64,000 bases of DNA from Planomicrobium sp. CPCC 101079 (lineage in GTDB: Bacteria; Bacillota; Bacilli; Bacillales_A; Planococcaceae), in the NCBI RefSeq assembly GCF_007859275.1, contig NZ_VOHC01000029.1, forward strand, positions 62,001 through 126,000, given 5' to 3'. How positions within the stretch are numbered: position 1 is the stretch's first letter; every line of letters begins with the position of its first letter. Position numbers and translations under genes: made by a program. Below, piece by piece: positions 45,659 to 54,484 of this stretch. The notes under the pieces are model-generated. The model worked only from the letters and a program-made list of their open reading frames with translations. It had not been told where the DNA came from and did not search any database.

Positions 45659-46500
45659 TTCTTTGAGGTCGCAATCGTGATTTTTGACCCAGTTGAGGTG
45701 AAGACGATGTTGCCCTTCTGGTCGGTACGATAGACCGTTGCCCGCGCAGTCTTAAAGCGGTTCAGCACATCCTTGGTCGGATGGCCATAAGAATTCTTTC
45801 CGACGCTGATGACGGCATGTTTCGGCTTCACAACCTTCAGGAAATCGGTGTTGGAAGAAGTCTTCGCACCGTGATGGCCGACTTTCAGGACATCCGCCTG
45901 CAATGTCTGCTTTGCTTTCACCATATCCGTTTCAGATGCCTTCTCCGCATCCCCGGCGAAAAGGAACTTGTTCTTGTTGTAGGTCACATGCAGAACGGCA
46001 CTCCAGTTGTTCAAGTCACTTTTGCCGAATGCTTTGGTCGGTCCGACGAACTTGGCTGTCACACCTTTTACCGACAACTTTACGCCTGCTTTCGCCGTTT
46101 TGATGGTCAGCTTTTCCGCTTTTACGGCTCTTAGGAAATTCTTGAAGGCATCGGTTGTATGCTCCACTTTCGGCGCATAGACCGATTCCACCTTGTAGGC
46201 TTTCAGGACTTCATCCAAGCCGCCGAGGTGATCGGCATCCGGGTGGGTGGAAATCAGGATTTCGATGTCATCCACTTTCTGCTTTTTCAGGTAGGCGATG
46301 ACTTCATCACCCTGCCCTTGGCGGCCGCCATCGATCAGGACATCTTCCCCGTTCGGCATCTTGATGTACGTGGCATCCCCTTGGCCGACATTGATAAAGT
46401 GCACCTTCATCGTTTTCGTGGCAGCTGTGGAAGTGGAAGGCAGGCTAAAGACCGTGGCAAGGAGCAAAAGGGATAGGATGAAGTGGATGGTTTTCTTCAA
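45655..46500 (-). CDS. Secreted ComEC-like metallo-beta-lactamase fold hydrolase
   Basis: A 281-residue protein with an N-terminal signal peptide (about 1-27, cleavage near STSTAA). The mature part is the metallo-beta-lactamase domain found at the end of ComEC: VHFINVGQGDATYI, DGGRQGQGDEVI, metal motif STHPDADHLGG, FAGDAEKASE and LKVGHHGAKTSSN, then VISVGKNSYGHPTKDVL. It lacks the membrane channel of ComEC, so it is a stand-alone secreted nuclease or phosphodiesterase (substrate unknown). The start has GAAGGAGACGC upstream. Its unit includes the DUF3006 gene. Confidence 0.9.
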   Translation of the reverse strand: MKKTIHFILSLLLLATVFSLPSTSTAATKTMKVHFINVGQGDATYIKMPNGEDVLIDGGRQGQGDEVIAYLKKQKVDDIEILISTHPDADHLGGLDEVLKAYKVESVYAPKVEHTTDAFKNFLRAVKAEKLTIKTAKAGVKLSVKGVTAKFVGPTKAFGKSDLNNWSAVLHVTYNKNKFLFAGDAEKASETDMVKAKQTLQADVLKVGHHGAKTSSNTDFLKVVKPKHAVISVGKNSYGHPTKDVLNRFKTARATVYRTDQKGNIVFTSTGSKITIATSKK

Positions 46501-46593
46501 AGCGTCTCCTTCTTTCTTGTAAGTTTTTTACATCTTTATCATAAGCGATGCCCAAGCAGACCACAATAACATTTTTCTTTTTGGTGAAAAGGA

Positions 46594-46636
46594 TTGTAAG
46601 GTGGAAATCTGAGGTATAGAATAAGAACAAGCGTTC
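46594..46636 (+). promoter_or_regulatory. SOS-regulated promoter with LexA box
   Basis: -35 TTGTAA (46594-46599), 17-base spacer, -10 TAGAAT (46617-46622), and GAACAAGCGTTC (46625-46636), a GAAC-N4-GTTC box of the Bacillus LexA type, at the transcription start. Binding there would repress the polymerase gene until DNA damage. Confidence 0.85.
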
Positions 46637-46656
46637 TCGTAAAAGGGGTTTTTCAG

Positions 46657-47913
46657 ATGGAAGCTCAAGCATTGCCAAACCGAACGATTGCCTGTATCGA
46701 CATGCGCAGCTTCTATGCCAGCTGTGCAGCGGTGGAGAGGGGGCTCGACCCGCTGGAGGCCTATATCGCCGTTGTCGGGAACCAGGAACGGAAAGGGAGT
46801 GTGGTACTGGCTGCCTCGCCGCGCATGAAGAAGGAGTTCGGGGTGAAGACCGGCACCCGGCTGTTTGAGATTCCGGACGATCCCCGCATCCTGCTTGTCG
46901 AGCCGAGGATGGGGTTCTTCCTGCGCGTGTCGATTGCAATTACGGAACTCTTGATGGAGTTCGTACCGAAAGAATCGGTGCACGTCTACAGCGTAGACGA
47001 GAGCTTTGTGGACCTCACGCATGTGGAAGCGTTATGGGGCAAACCGGAAGCGGTCGTCCGACACATCCAGGACGCGCTCATCTGGCAGTTCGGCCTGCCA
47101 TCGGCGGTCGGCCTGGGGCCGAATATGTTGCTGGCAAAGCTGGCGTTGGACTTGGAGGCCAAGAAAACGGGCTTTGCGGAATGGACGTATGAGGACGTGC
47201 CGAAAAAGCTGTGGCCGGTGGCGCCCCTCAGCAAGATGTGGGGGATCGGTTCCCGGACGGAACGGACGCTGAACGGCATGGGCATCTTCTCGATCGGGGA
47301 TCTGGCACAAGCGGAGCTGTCGGTGCTCGAGGACCGGTTCGGTATCCTGGGCCACCAGCTTTATCAGCACGCGCACGGCATTGACTTCTCCCAATTGGGA
47401 GCGCTGCTCCTGGAAGGGCAGGTCAGTTACGGGAAAGGGCAGATCCTCTATCGGGATTACATCAAAGAAGAGGAAATCATGACCATCATCCTCGAGATGT
47501 GCGAGGACGTGGCCATGCGGGCACGGGTAGCGCGGAAGGCCGGGCGGACCATCCACCTGTCCATCGGCTACAGCAAGACCGCATTCGGCGGCGGATTCTC
47601 CCGCTCGCAATCGATTGACGAAGCGACAAACGAGACGATGAAGATCTATAAAGTCTGTCAGGAACTCTTCCGGAAGTTCCATCAGGACAAGCCGGTCCGG
47701 CAGGTTTCCCTCTCCATTACGAACCTGGAGGACGAGTCGAGCATGCAGCTGAGCCTGTTCGAAGCGCGGAAGTGGGAGAAGCGGAAGGTGGGTGCCGCCA
47801 TGGATACCATACGGGAAAAGTACGGCTATTCGGCGGTTTACCGAGCGGTATCCGGAACGGAAGCGGGAACCGCCATTGCGAGGACTCGTTTGATTGGGGG
47901 ACATATAAAATAA
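46657..47913 (+). CDS. uvrX: Y-family DNA polymerase (UvrX/YqjW type)
   Basis: A 418-residue translesion polymerase of the ImpB/MucB/SamB group. The palm has IACIDMRSFYASCAAVERG (first acidic residue), the second acid pair in VYSVDESFVDLT, and the thumb/HhH in IGSRTERTLNGMGIFSIGDL. The little-finger domain follows (about 240-350) with the IYKVCQELFRKFH segment. The UvrX/YqjW subgroup is chosen over DinB because of DMRSFYAS and the overall length. It is preceded by a LexA box, so it should be induced by DNA damage. The ribosome binding site is AAAAGGGG. A 99-residue protein gene follows. Confidence 0.92.
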   Translation: MEAQALPNRTIACIDMRSFYASCAAVERGLDPLEAYIAVVGNQERKGSVVLAASPRMKKEFGVKTGTRLFEIPDDPRILLVEPRMGFFLRVSIAITELLMEFVPKESVHVYSVDESFVDLTHVEALWGKPEAVVRHIQDALIWQFGLPSAVGLGPNMLLAKLALDLEAKKTGFAEWTYEDVPKKLWPVAPLSKMWGIGSRTERTLNGMGIFSIGDLAQAELSVLEDRFGILGHQLYQHAHGIDFSQLGALLLEGQVSYGKGQILYRDYIKEEEIMTIILEMCEDVAMRARVARKAGRTIHLSIGYSKTAFGGGFSRSQSIDEATNETMKIYKVCQELFRKFHQDKPVRQVSLSITNLEDESSMQLSLFEARKWEKRKVGAAMDTIREKYGYSAVYRAVSGTEAGTAIARTRLIGGHIK

Positions 47914-47987
47914 TGTAAGCTTATTCAGGCGAATAACAGATGTCTTATACATAGTAGGAAGAAAAACAAGGATAAGGAGCGTTGAAA

Positions 47988-48287
47988 ATGGAGAACGTGC
48001 TAACACAAGCTTTCAACGGAATCATAAAGGAAAGAGTTGAAGATACTGCCTTCTTGAAAGTTGAACAAACGCCGGAATATGCTGAACTAGATGAACGGAT
48101 CACGGAAGGCCTTCACCGTTTGAAGGACTCTTTCACAACGGATGAGCAGCGGAGGAGGCTTCAGGAATTGGAAGAGGCATGGGCTTGCCAGAAAGCACTT
48201 TATCTGAATCATGCTTACCGGCAAGGATTAGTGGATAGCAACGTGCTGCAAGACGTGTTGAGAAAGTACGAGCACATAGCCAAGTAA
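47988..48287 (+). CDS. Hypothetical helical protein downstream of the polymerase
   Basis: A 99-residue, highly charged, all-helical protein with EQTPEYAELDERITEGLHRL and LQELEEAWACQKALYLNHAY. No signal peptide or membrane segment. ATG 47988 follows AAGGAG at eight bases; a TTG two codons earlier is rejected. It lies 74 bases after the Y-family polymerase, where YolD-type proteins are often found in Bacillus, but it lacks the YolD core, so I do not assign it. Co-induction by DNA damage is plausible. Confidence 0.7.
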   Translation: MENVLTQAFNGIIKERVEDTAFLKVEQTPEYAELDERITEGLHRLKDSFTTDEQRRRLQELEEAWACQKALYLNHAYRQGLVDSNVLQDVLRKYEHIAK

Positions 48288-48351
48288 CCTTGCACAGAAG
48301 ATCCAAATCGAAACGAGTGAAATGAAAAGAATAGCAGGAGCCCCCTTCTGT

Positions 48352-48621
48352 TTATCGCTTTGGCTTTAATTGATGGTAGAGGATCTCAGCGCCTTCAGGG
48401 CTTAGAAAGAGTCCCGGGGCGTATTCTTTGTTCTCTTTTTTTATTTCCTTCGTGATGTAACAGGCTTTGTATGGCTTGTGCTTTTTCAATACAAGTCTGT
48501 CGTTTTCAAGAAAAATTTCCATCTCATCGTTTTCGTGTATATCTAGTAATTTTCGTAAGGTGATCGGCATGACCACCCTCCCTAAAGGATCCAACTTACG
48601 AATAATTTTTGGCTTTTTCAT
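48352..48621 (-). CDS. AbrB-family DNA-binding regulator
   Basis: An 89-residue protein. The N-terminal 50 residues form the AbrB/SpoVT swapped-hairpin DNA-binding domain: KIIRKLDPLGRVVMPITLRK, then LDIHENDEMEIFLENDRLVL. The C-terminal part, KPYKACYITKEIKKENKEY and SPEGAEILYHQL, is a short extension with one cysteine, as in AbrB and Abh. It probably dimerises or tetramerises to bind AT-rich promoters in transition-state control. It stands alone, transcribed leftward. Confidence 0.88.
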   Translation of the reverse strand: MKKPKIIRKLDPLGRVVMPITLRKLLDIHENDEMEIFLENDRLVLKKHKPYKACYITKEIKKENKEYAPGLFLSPEGAEILYHQLKPKR

Positions 48622-49014
48622 GATTAAGCTCTTTTGTTGGGATGGAGAGAAAATTTGCTGTCACATCTCATTAGCGAATCTTTTATATGTAACTTATTTA
48701 CATATTCATCATAATCGAGTGCTGATCTTCCAACAATAGGTTCTCTATCTTTTATTTAGTTATTAAAGTTAATTCGTAATTTCTTAATTTAAAGCCAGAA
48801 AATAATAACTAAAGATAATAGAGGATTTTCTATATTAAAGTTTTTCTAGTAAAGATAACACTTCAAAAGTTTGAAACTTTAGTATTTTAAAAACGTATGA
48901 GTTATAAATTGGTATTCTTTATTTAAGTTATTGATAAGGTGAAAATTAATAGTATTGAACAGGATCCGATTAAGATTAAATAACATAAGAGAAATTAAAT
49001 TAAAAGGAGAACAT
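48622..49014. other. AT-rich spacer, no gene seen
   Basis: Strongly AT-rich sequence between the AbrB-type gene and the membrane-protein gene, with many short A/T runs and no clear promoter, repeat or reading frame beyond the extension of the next gene. It probably contains the promoters of both divergent genes. Confidence 0.5.
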
Positions 49015-49851
49015 ATGGATCAAATTTTTTCCGCTTTTTTAAAACTTGCGACATCAGAAAACCTTTGGTATTTACCAATTTTAGTTATTCTATATACTGT
49101 ATGGAATTGGAAATCGAGGAATCGATTTGAACGGATTTTTTTGACAAGAAATGTAGCCATTTTATATAAAGCTTTGAAAGAAGTCTTTCTATTTATAGGA
49201 ATTTTATTTATAACTTTAATGTTGAATTTTGAAATAGAAAATTTATTAGATCCGCAAGGTTTGAGTTGGAATCATATAGCTTTAATTGCTTATTTCATAG
49301 CCATAATATTTTCTACACTTTATACAGTTAACTTTAAACAAATTAGAGAAAAGCAAATAATGAAGCATAAATTAACTGTGCTTTTTATTATGCTCCTTAC
49401 AATCTTAGTTTCATGGGTAGTTTTTTTAGATTTGGTCCAACTTTCTCTTGCATCGATTGGAAAATCTTTAAAGGGTAATTTTACAGAAACTAACCAAGTT
49501 CTAAAAAATATAATATTTGATCAAGGTTCAAATTCTCCAATTATTGCTCTTATAATATTTTCTATTTTATTTTATTTTCCAGTTAAGAGTACTTTAGAGG
49601 CCATGTTACAAGAATATATAACTCATTTAAAATTAAAAAAGACACCAAAAATTACAGTGGTTTTGAAAAATGGAAAAGAAATAAAAGAATGTTATATGAA
49701 AAATAATCATCCAGGAAAATATCTTCATTTAATGAATAAAGAAAATGCTTCAACACAACATATAGCAATAAATAAAGAGGAAATAGAATACATCATAATA
49801 ATGGATGAAAACCACAAAGCGGAATTTGATATTTCTATCACTCCTAAGTGA
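49015..49851 (+). CDS. Multi-pass membrane protein preceding the CBASS operon (unknown)
   Basis: A 278-residue AT-rich gene. Five hydrophobic segments lie at about 15-32, 52-70, 87-106, 122-145 and 178-198, followed by a soluble C-terminal domain of about 75 residues with KITVVLKNGKEIKECYMK and EEIEYIIIMDENHKAEF, a beta-rich module. AAAAGGAGA precedes ATG 49015; longer frames start upstream without a good site. It stands 142 bases before the CBASS nuclease gene in the same direction, so it could be an added component, but nothing in the protein shows that. No family recognised. Confidence 0.65.
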   Translation: MDQIFSAFLKLATSENLWYLPILVILYTVWNWKSRNRFERIFLTRNVAILYKALKEVFLFIGILFITLMLNFEIENLLDPQGLSWNHIALIAYFIAIIFSTLYTVNFKQIREKQIMKHKLTVLFIMLLTILVSWVVFLDLVQLSLASIGKSLKGNFTETNQVLKNIIFDQGSNSPIIALIIFSILFYFPVKSTLEAMLQEYITHLKLKKTPKITVVLKNGKEIKECYMKNNHPGKYLHLMNKENASTQHIAINKEEIEYIIIMDENHKAEFDISITPK

Positions 49852-49993
49852 TGAAAAATAGATTGATAAGAATTAACCACAGAATTAGTATGCTTTTGCA
49901 AAAAAACAGGTTGTAGAAAGATTATAAGATTGAAGAAATAAATTAATAATTGTGTAAAGAATATAAGTATAAATCAGAAGAAAAGGTGATTTT

Positions 49994-51532
49994 ATGAGCA
50001 AAGCTATTGTGGCCCGAATGCATGGTGATGATTATCAAGCTTACTTCTTTTGGTCAAAAATAAGTGAAATGTTTCAGGAACATAATAATATAGAAAAAGT
50101 AGGGTATGAATACGAAGAAATTAAATCAATTGATGATGTGGTTGTATTTTATAAAAACAGTATCATGGATGAAAATGGAGATGAAGTTAAAGCCGATTAC
50201 TTTCAAGTCAAATACCACGCTACACAAAATGGGAGTTTCACTTGGGCAGAACTGATAAATCCTGCTTTCATTAACGCTTCATCTGTCTCTTTCTTGCAGA
50301 AAATTGCTAACGCTCAAAAGCAAGTTGCTCCAACTGGAAAAGGTGTCCGCTTTTATATAGTTTCTCCTTGGAATATCCACCCCGACGATCAATTATCACA
50401 ATTCGTTAGCAATGTCGGTGGACAAATTAGAGAAGATAAGTTATTTAAAGGCGGAGACAAAAGTGCTATGGGAAAGGTAAGAAAAGCTTGGCGAGAACAT
50501 TTAAACATTACAGATGAGGAATTGAAAATTGTTTTAAGAACTCTTCGTATCAAATTTAGTCATAAAAGTATTGAAGACATGAAAAATGATGTGTTTCAAT
50601 CTTTGTATATGGCTGGTTTTAAACCAATAAATAAAGAGACAAATACCAATCCTTATATTGATTTAATCAAGTTTGCACAAAAAACCGGAAAAACTGAGTT
50701 CACTAAAGAGGCAATTATTAAACTTTGTGAACGAGAAGGGTTGTGGATTGGAAAACCACTTATAACCCCAAAAGCAATTCCTATTGGTATCCGTAGTTTT
50801 TCAAGAAATACGGAATATATGGATAATGAATTAATACATTTAGAATGTTTGTTGGAAAACTTCAATGATCGGAAGATAAAGAAAGAGTATGATTGGGATA
50901 CAAATATTTTTCCTAAAGTAGAAAAATTCCTTCATGAATTTACTAGAGAAAAATCATCTTATCATTTGTACTTGGAAACTCATTCGTCTATTGCATTTGC
51001 TGCTGGTTATCTTTTAGATTCAAAAGCTGGAGTTAATGTTGCTCCAGTCCAGAATTATGGAGGACGCCAACCTTGGGTGCCAAATCCAAAGGTAGATCTA
51101 AGCGGATATACTAATTGGGACTATAAGGTCGAAACATTGGATAACTCAGCAAAAGATATTGCAGTTGTCATTGCTGTTCGACATGACATTTTGGAAGAAG
51201 TAAAGTTTTTCATCGACCAGAAACAGTTGCCAATAAAAAAAATTATCGTTATGACACCTGGAATAAATCCTGGCGCTCATATCATTAAGGATGCTACACA
51301 TGCATGGATATTAGCGGATAACCTCGCCACTAAAGTCAACAATCGAGCACTTGAAGATCGGTTAGGAAAAATGCATATTTTCATGTCTGGCCCAAATGCT
51401 TTAACATTTTTCATAGGTCAAAATGCTCGAGCCTTTGGGAAGTTTACTCTGTATGAATATAATTTCGAGACAAGAATCCCCGGAGATTATGAAAGTTCTT
51501 TTTCGTTTCCTCCTGGAATTAAAGAAATGTAG
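49994..51532 (+). CDS. cap4: CBASS effector Cap4: DNA endonuclease with SAVED sensor
   Basis: A 512-residue effector. The N-terminal region (about 1-220) is a DUF4297-type PD-(D/E)XK DNA nuclease with MHGDDYQAYFFWSK, acidic YEYEEIKSIDDVVV and the site ADYFQVKYH (Asp68, Gln71, Lys73). The C-terminal SAVED domain (about 320-505) shows HLYLETHSSIAFAAGYLLDS and IFMSGPNALTFFIGQNARAF, the fold that binds cyclic nucleotides. As established for Cap4, binding of the signal made by the CD-NTase activates non-specific double-stranded DNA cleavage, killing the infected cell. AAAAGGTG precedes the start. First gene of a four-gene operon. Confidence 0.92.
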   Translation: MSKAIVARMHGDDYQAYFFWSKISEMFQEHNNIEKVGYEYEEIKSIDDVVVFYKNSIMDENGDEVKADYFQVKYHATQNGSFTWAELINPAFINASSVSFLQKIANAQKQVAPTGKGVRFYIVSPWNIHPDDQLSQFVSNVGGQIREDKLFKGGDKSAMGKVRKAWREHLNITDEELKIVLRTLRIKFSHKSIEDMKNDVFQSLYMAGFKPINKETNTNPYIDLIKFAQKTGKTEFTKEAIIKLCEREGLWIGKPLITPKAIPIGIRSFSRNTEYMDNELIHLECLLENFNDRKIKKEYDWDTNIFPKVEKFLHEFTREKSSYHLYLETHSSIAFAAGYLLDSKAGVNVAPVQNYGGRQPWVPNPKVDLSGYTNWDYKVETLDNSAKDIAVVIAVRHDILEEVKFFIDQKQLPIKKIIVMTPGINPGAHIIKDATHAWILADNLATKVNNRALEDRLGKMHIFMSGPNALTFFIGQNARAFGKFTLYEYNFETRIPGDYESSFSFPPGIKEM

Positions 51533-51543
51533 GAGGAATAAAA

Positions 51544-52653
51544 ATGGCAACTATACCAACGTACTTTAACGATTTTTTAAAAGAAATCCGGTTAACAGAA
51601 AATCAAGTGAATGATTTAATTACAGGTCATGCCACTCTGCGGAAACGCTTAAACGAATATGAAGATTTGTCCCAAATTGTTATCAGCACCTTCTTGCAAG
51701 GTAGTTATAGACGAGCAACAGCTACTAGACCCAAAAGCGGAAAACGTTCAGATGTTGATATAATTGTTGTCACAAATTTAGAGCGAAACTCATGTACTCC
51801 TGAAGAAGCGCTAAAGCTATTTGAACCTTTTCTTGAAAAACACTATAAAGGAAAATACCGTACACAAGGTAGGTCATTAGGGATTGAATTAAGTTATGTC
51901 GATTTAGATTTAGTAATTACCTCAGCACCTTCTGAAAGTCAACAAGAGATACTAACTGCTGATAGCGTGTTAACGGAATATGCCTTAGAAAATTTAGACG
52001 ACTGGAAATTGGCTAAATCTTGGGTCATACCGAGTCAAAGAACTTTTCTAAATCGTGAATTTGCAAAAGCAGAAAATGAAGCGGAATGGAAAACAGAACC
52101 GCTTTATATTCCTGATCGTGAAAAAGAGGAGTGGACCCCAACCGACCCTTTAGCACAAATGAAATTTACTTGGGATAAAAACAGATTGACAAACAAACAT
52201 TTTGTAAACGTAGTTAAAGCATTAAAATGGTGGCGTAAGTTTGATGATCCAGAGGCAAATCATCCAAAAAGTTACCCGTTAGAGCACCTGATAGGACAAA
52301 CTTGTCCTGATGGAATCCGTTCGGTAGCCGAAGGAGTCACCTTGACTTTAGAGAATATTATCACTAATTATAAAGATAAACCTGTTATGCCAGACCACGG
52401 AGTACCAGAACATGATGTATTTGGCAGATTAACTGAGGAAGAGTACGGTGCATTTTATGAGAGAGCAGTAATTGCTGCTAATATTGCTAGAAATGCTTTA
52501 AATGCTGAAACTCTTGATGCTAGTGCTGAACTTTGGAGAGGACTTTTTGGAAATAAATTTCCCCTCCCTCCTTCTCCAAAGGGGACTAACTCCATAGATA
52601 GATTTTCAGAAAGAACGAATCAGACCAGTTTAGGATCGAATAGATTTGCTTAA
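51544..52653 (+). CDS. CBASS CD-NTase (cGAS/DncV-like nucleotidyltransferase)
   Basis: A 369-residue SMODS-type nucleotidyltransferase that makes a cyclic oligonucleotide on phage infection. The active site is complete: GSYRRATATRP (53-63), catalytic SDVDIIVV (Asp70, Asp72) and the third acid in SYVDLDLVI (Asp120 or Asp122). The C-terminal helical half includes FVNVVKALKWWRKF. AAAGGAGGAATAAAA-like purines lie just before ATG 51544. The C-terminal tail ends in a flexible, polar segment (RTNQTSLGSNRFA), the likely site for attachment by Cap2. The clade (CdnD-, CdnC- or CdnG-like) cannot be set by eye. Confidence 0.92.
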   Translation: MATIPTYFNDFLKEIRLTENQVNDLITGHATLRKRLNEYEDLSQIVISTFLQGSYRRATATRPKSGKRSDVDIIVVTNLERNSCTPEEALKLFEPFLEKHYKGKYRTQGRSLGIELSYVDLDLVITSAPSESQQEILTADSVLTEYALENLDDWKLAKSWVIPSQRTFLNREFAKAENEAEWKTEPLYIPDREKEEWTPTDPLAQMKFTWDKNRLTNKHFVNVVKALKWWRKFDDPEANHPKSYPLEHLIGQTCPDGIRSVAEGVTLTLENIITNYKDKPVMPDHGVPEHDVFGRLTEEEYGAFYERAVIAANIARNALNAETLDASAELWRGLFGNKFPLPPSPKGTNSIDRFSERTNQTSLGSNRFA

Positions 52654-54484
52654 TTATAAAAATATCGTTCCTTCAAATGAATTGGCTATAGGCAGAAGGG
52701 TAATAGAAGAGTTTAAGAATATTGAACTTCTTGAAGATTTAACGTGGAATCAAGATGAACTTAAGTGGGTTATGAAGTGTGCTATTACTATTGAAACTAC
52801 AAGCAGTTTCGTTCCTAAGAAGACTATATGGTATATCTTTATTGAAAATTCCTACCCGCTCGGCACAATAAAATTTTATCCGGCTAAAGACGGGGGAATC
52901 ACTTCGACTTTTCCTCATCAAAATTACAATGCAGAAGGAAAAAATGAAGTTCCATGGCGTCTAGGAGATTTATGTCTAGACACTAATAGTCGACTTTTTA
53001 ATCGGCTTGGTTTAAGTCCCGAACCCGCAGAGTATTGTTTGCGATTGGGCTGGCATTTCGAGAGAATAATCCATTGGCTTAAAGCCGCAAGTGCAGAGGA
53101 GCTTTTTAAACTAGGAGATCCCTTTGAAGTTCCTCAGTTTCCTCAGAACTCAACATTGAAGTTAGCATTTTCTGAAGATGCCACAACAATTAATAACTGG
53201 AAAAGTATCAAAGCTAAATATGGTTATGCTGAATTTAATATTGTTAATAAGCACGAGGGAAATCCACTAGTGGTGACTAGTAAGTTTTTCAATTCTCAAG
53301 AAAATTTGGTGCTTGAAAATAAGTGGGGAAGTTTTATTGAAAATAATACAGGTTCTTTAATTTTAGGAGGTTGGCTTATTTTGGATGAAATTCCGGTAAT
53401 TGAACCGTGGCAAGCGCCCATATACTGGGGAGAATTGATGCTCCAGTGCACAAAGCAGCAAGTTGATTTACTACAGATCTTGAAAGAACTTTCCCCAAAA
53501 ATACGCGAAGAAAAGATTCAAATTTTAATGGTCGGCTTTCCTATTCCAAAAGAAGTTGGAAAAGATAAAACTCAAATTCATTGGGAAGCGATTGAACTAC
53601 CCTTATTAACTAAAAACAATAAACAGGCCTCTAAAGGATTTAGAGACGAAGAAAAAGGTTACTGGCTCCGCGATCAACATAGAAATTACAAGGCTACAAA
53701 TCGTATAAAATGGGCAAAAACAGAAAATTGGAATCAGGAACAGTTGATTAGCAGAGGCAGTATTGGAACAGAAGTTTCTTCAAAGCCTACTTTAATTATT
53801 GGAGCTGGTGCAGTCGGTTCAGTCGTTGCAGAACTGATGGTCCGTTCAGGGCAAAAAGAAATGACATTATTAGATCAAGATATTTTTCAAGCTGGAAATC
53901 TTGTTCGTCATACTTTAACCCTAAACGATTTAAAATCATATAAAGTTGAAGCAATGGAAAAAAGATTACAAAGTATTTCTCCTCATAACAGAATAAAAAG
54001 TTTTACTAGCCATTTCCCTTATATCGATGAAGAAACACAAGAAATCATTAAGATGAATGAGGTAATTATAGAGTGTACAGGAGAAAATGATACTCTTATT
54101 CATCTTGAAAATTTCAAATGGAATTCTGTTAAAACTTTCATTTCTCTTTCTATCGGCTATGAGGCTAAGTATCTTTATTTGTTTATAGCTAATGGGGAAA
54201 TTTTTTCTTCGAAGGCTTTCTTTGACTTAATTTCTCCCTGGATGGAAAAAGAGAGAGAAATGACAGATGGAATTGAATTTCCTCGAGAAGGCGTCGGCTG
54301 CTGGCACCCAGTTTTTCCTGCAAGAGCTGATGATATTTGGCTATTGGTTTCCACAGCTATTAAGAACATTGAATTGGCAATAAAAGAACCAAAAAAACAT
54401 CCAACTCTTTTGGTTTTTGAGCAACAAATTGAAGATGGCATATTCAAAGGCATCTTGCTTATTTCTCAGGAGGAATATAAGTGA
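52646..54484 (+). CDS. cap2: CBASS Cap2: E1-E2 ubiquitin-transferase-like fusion
   Basis: A 612-residue fusion. The N-terminal E2-like domain carries a candidate catalytic Cys110 in RLGDLCLDTNS; the middle is a linker, and the C-terminal E1/ThiF adenylation domain has the nucleotide loop TLIIGAGAVGSVVAELM (about 384-400), LLDQDIFQAGNLVRHTL, and a possible E1 cysteine in GVGCWHPVFPARADD. In type II CBASS, Cap2 conjugates the CD-NTase C terminus to target molecules and primes it. The start is a TTG that overlaps the CD-NTase stop by eight bases; it ends overlapping cap3 by four bases, so the genes are translationally coupled. Confidence 0.88.
   Translation: MLNYKNIVPSNELAIGRRVIEEFKNIELLEDLTWNQDELKWVMKCAITIETTSSFVPKKTIWYIFIENSYPLGTIKFYPAKDGGITSTFPHQNYNAEGKNEVPWRLGDLCLDTNSRLFNRLGLSPEPAEYCLRLGWHFERIIHWLKAASAEELFKLGDPFEVPQFPQNSTLKLAFSEDATTINNWKSIKAKYGYAEFNIVNKHEGNPLVVTSKFFNSQENLVLENKWGSFIENNTGSLILGGWLILDEIPVIEPWQAPIYWGELMLQCTKQQVDLLQILKELSPKIREEKIQILMVGFPIPKEVGKDKTQIHWEAIELPLLTKNNKQASKGFRDEEKGYWLRDQHRNYKATNRIKWAKTENWNQEQLISRGSIGTEVSSKPTLIIGAGAVGSVVAELMVRSGQKEMTLLDQDIFQAGNLVRHTLTLNDLKSYKVEAMEKRLQSISPHNRIKSFTSHFPYIDEETQEIIKMNEVIIECTGENDTLIHLENFKWNSVKTFISLSIGYEAKYLYLFIANGEIFSSKAFFDLISPWMEKEREMTDGIEFPREGVGCWHPVFPARADDIWLLVSTAIKNIELAIKEPKKHPTLLVFEQQIEDGIFKGILLISQEEYK

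Noticed and set aside
46995..48006. 324-codon leftward frame (47032-48006) across the Y-family polymerase
   Set aside because: Antisense shadow of the polymerase gene, which has all catalytic motifs and an SOS promoter.
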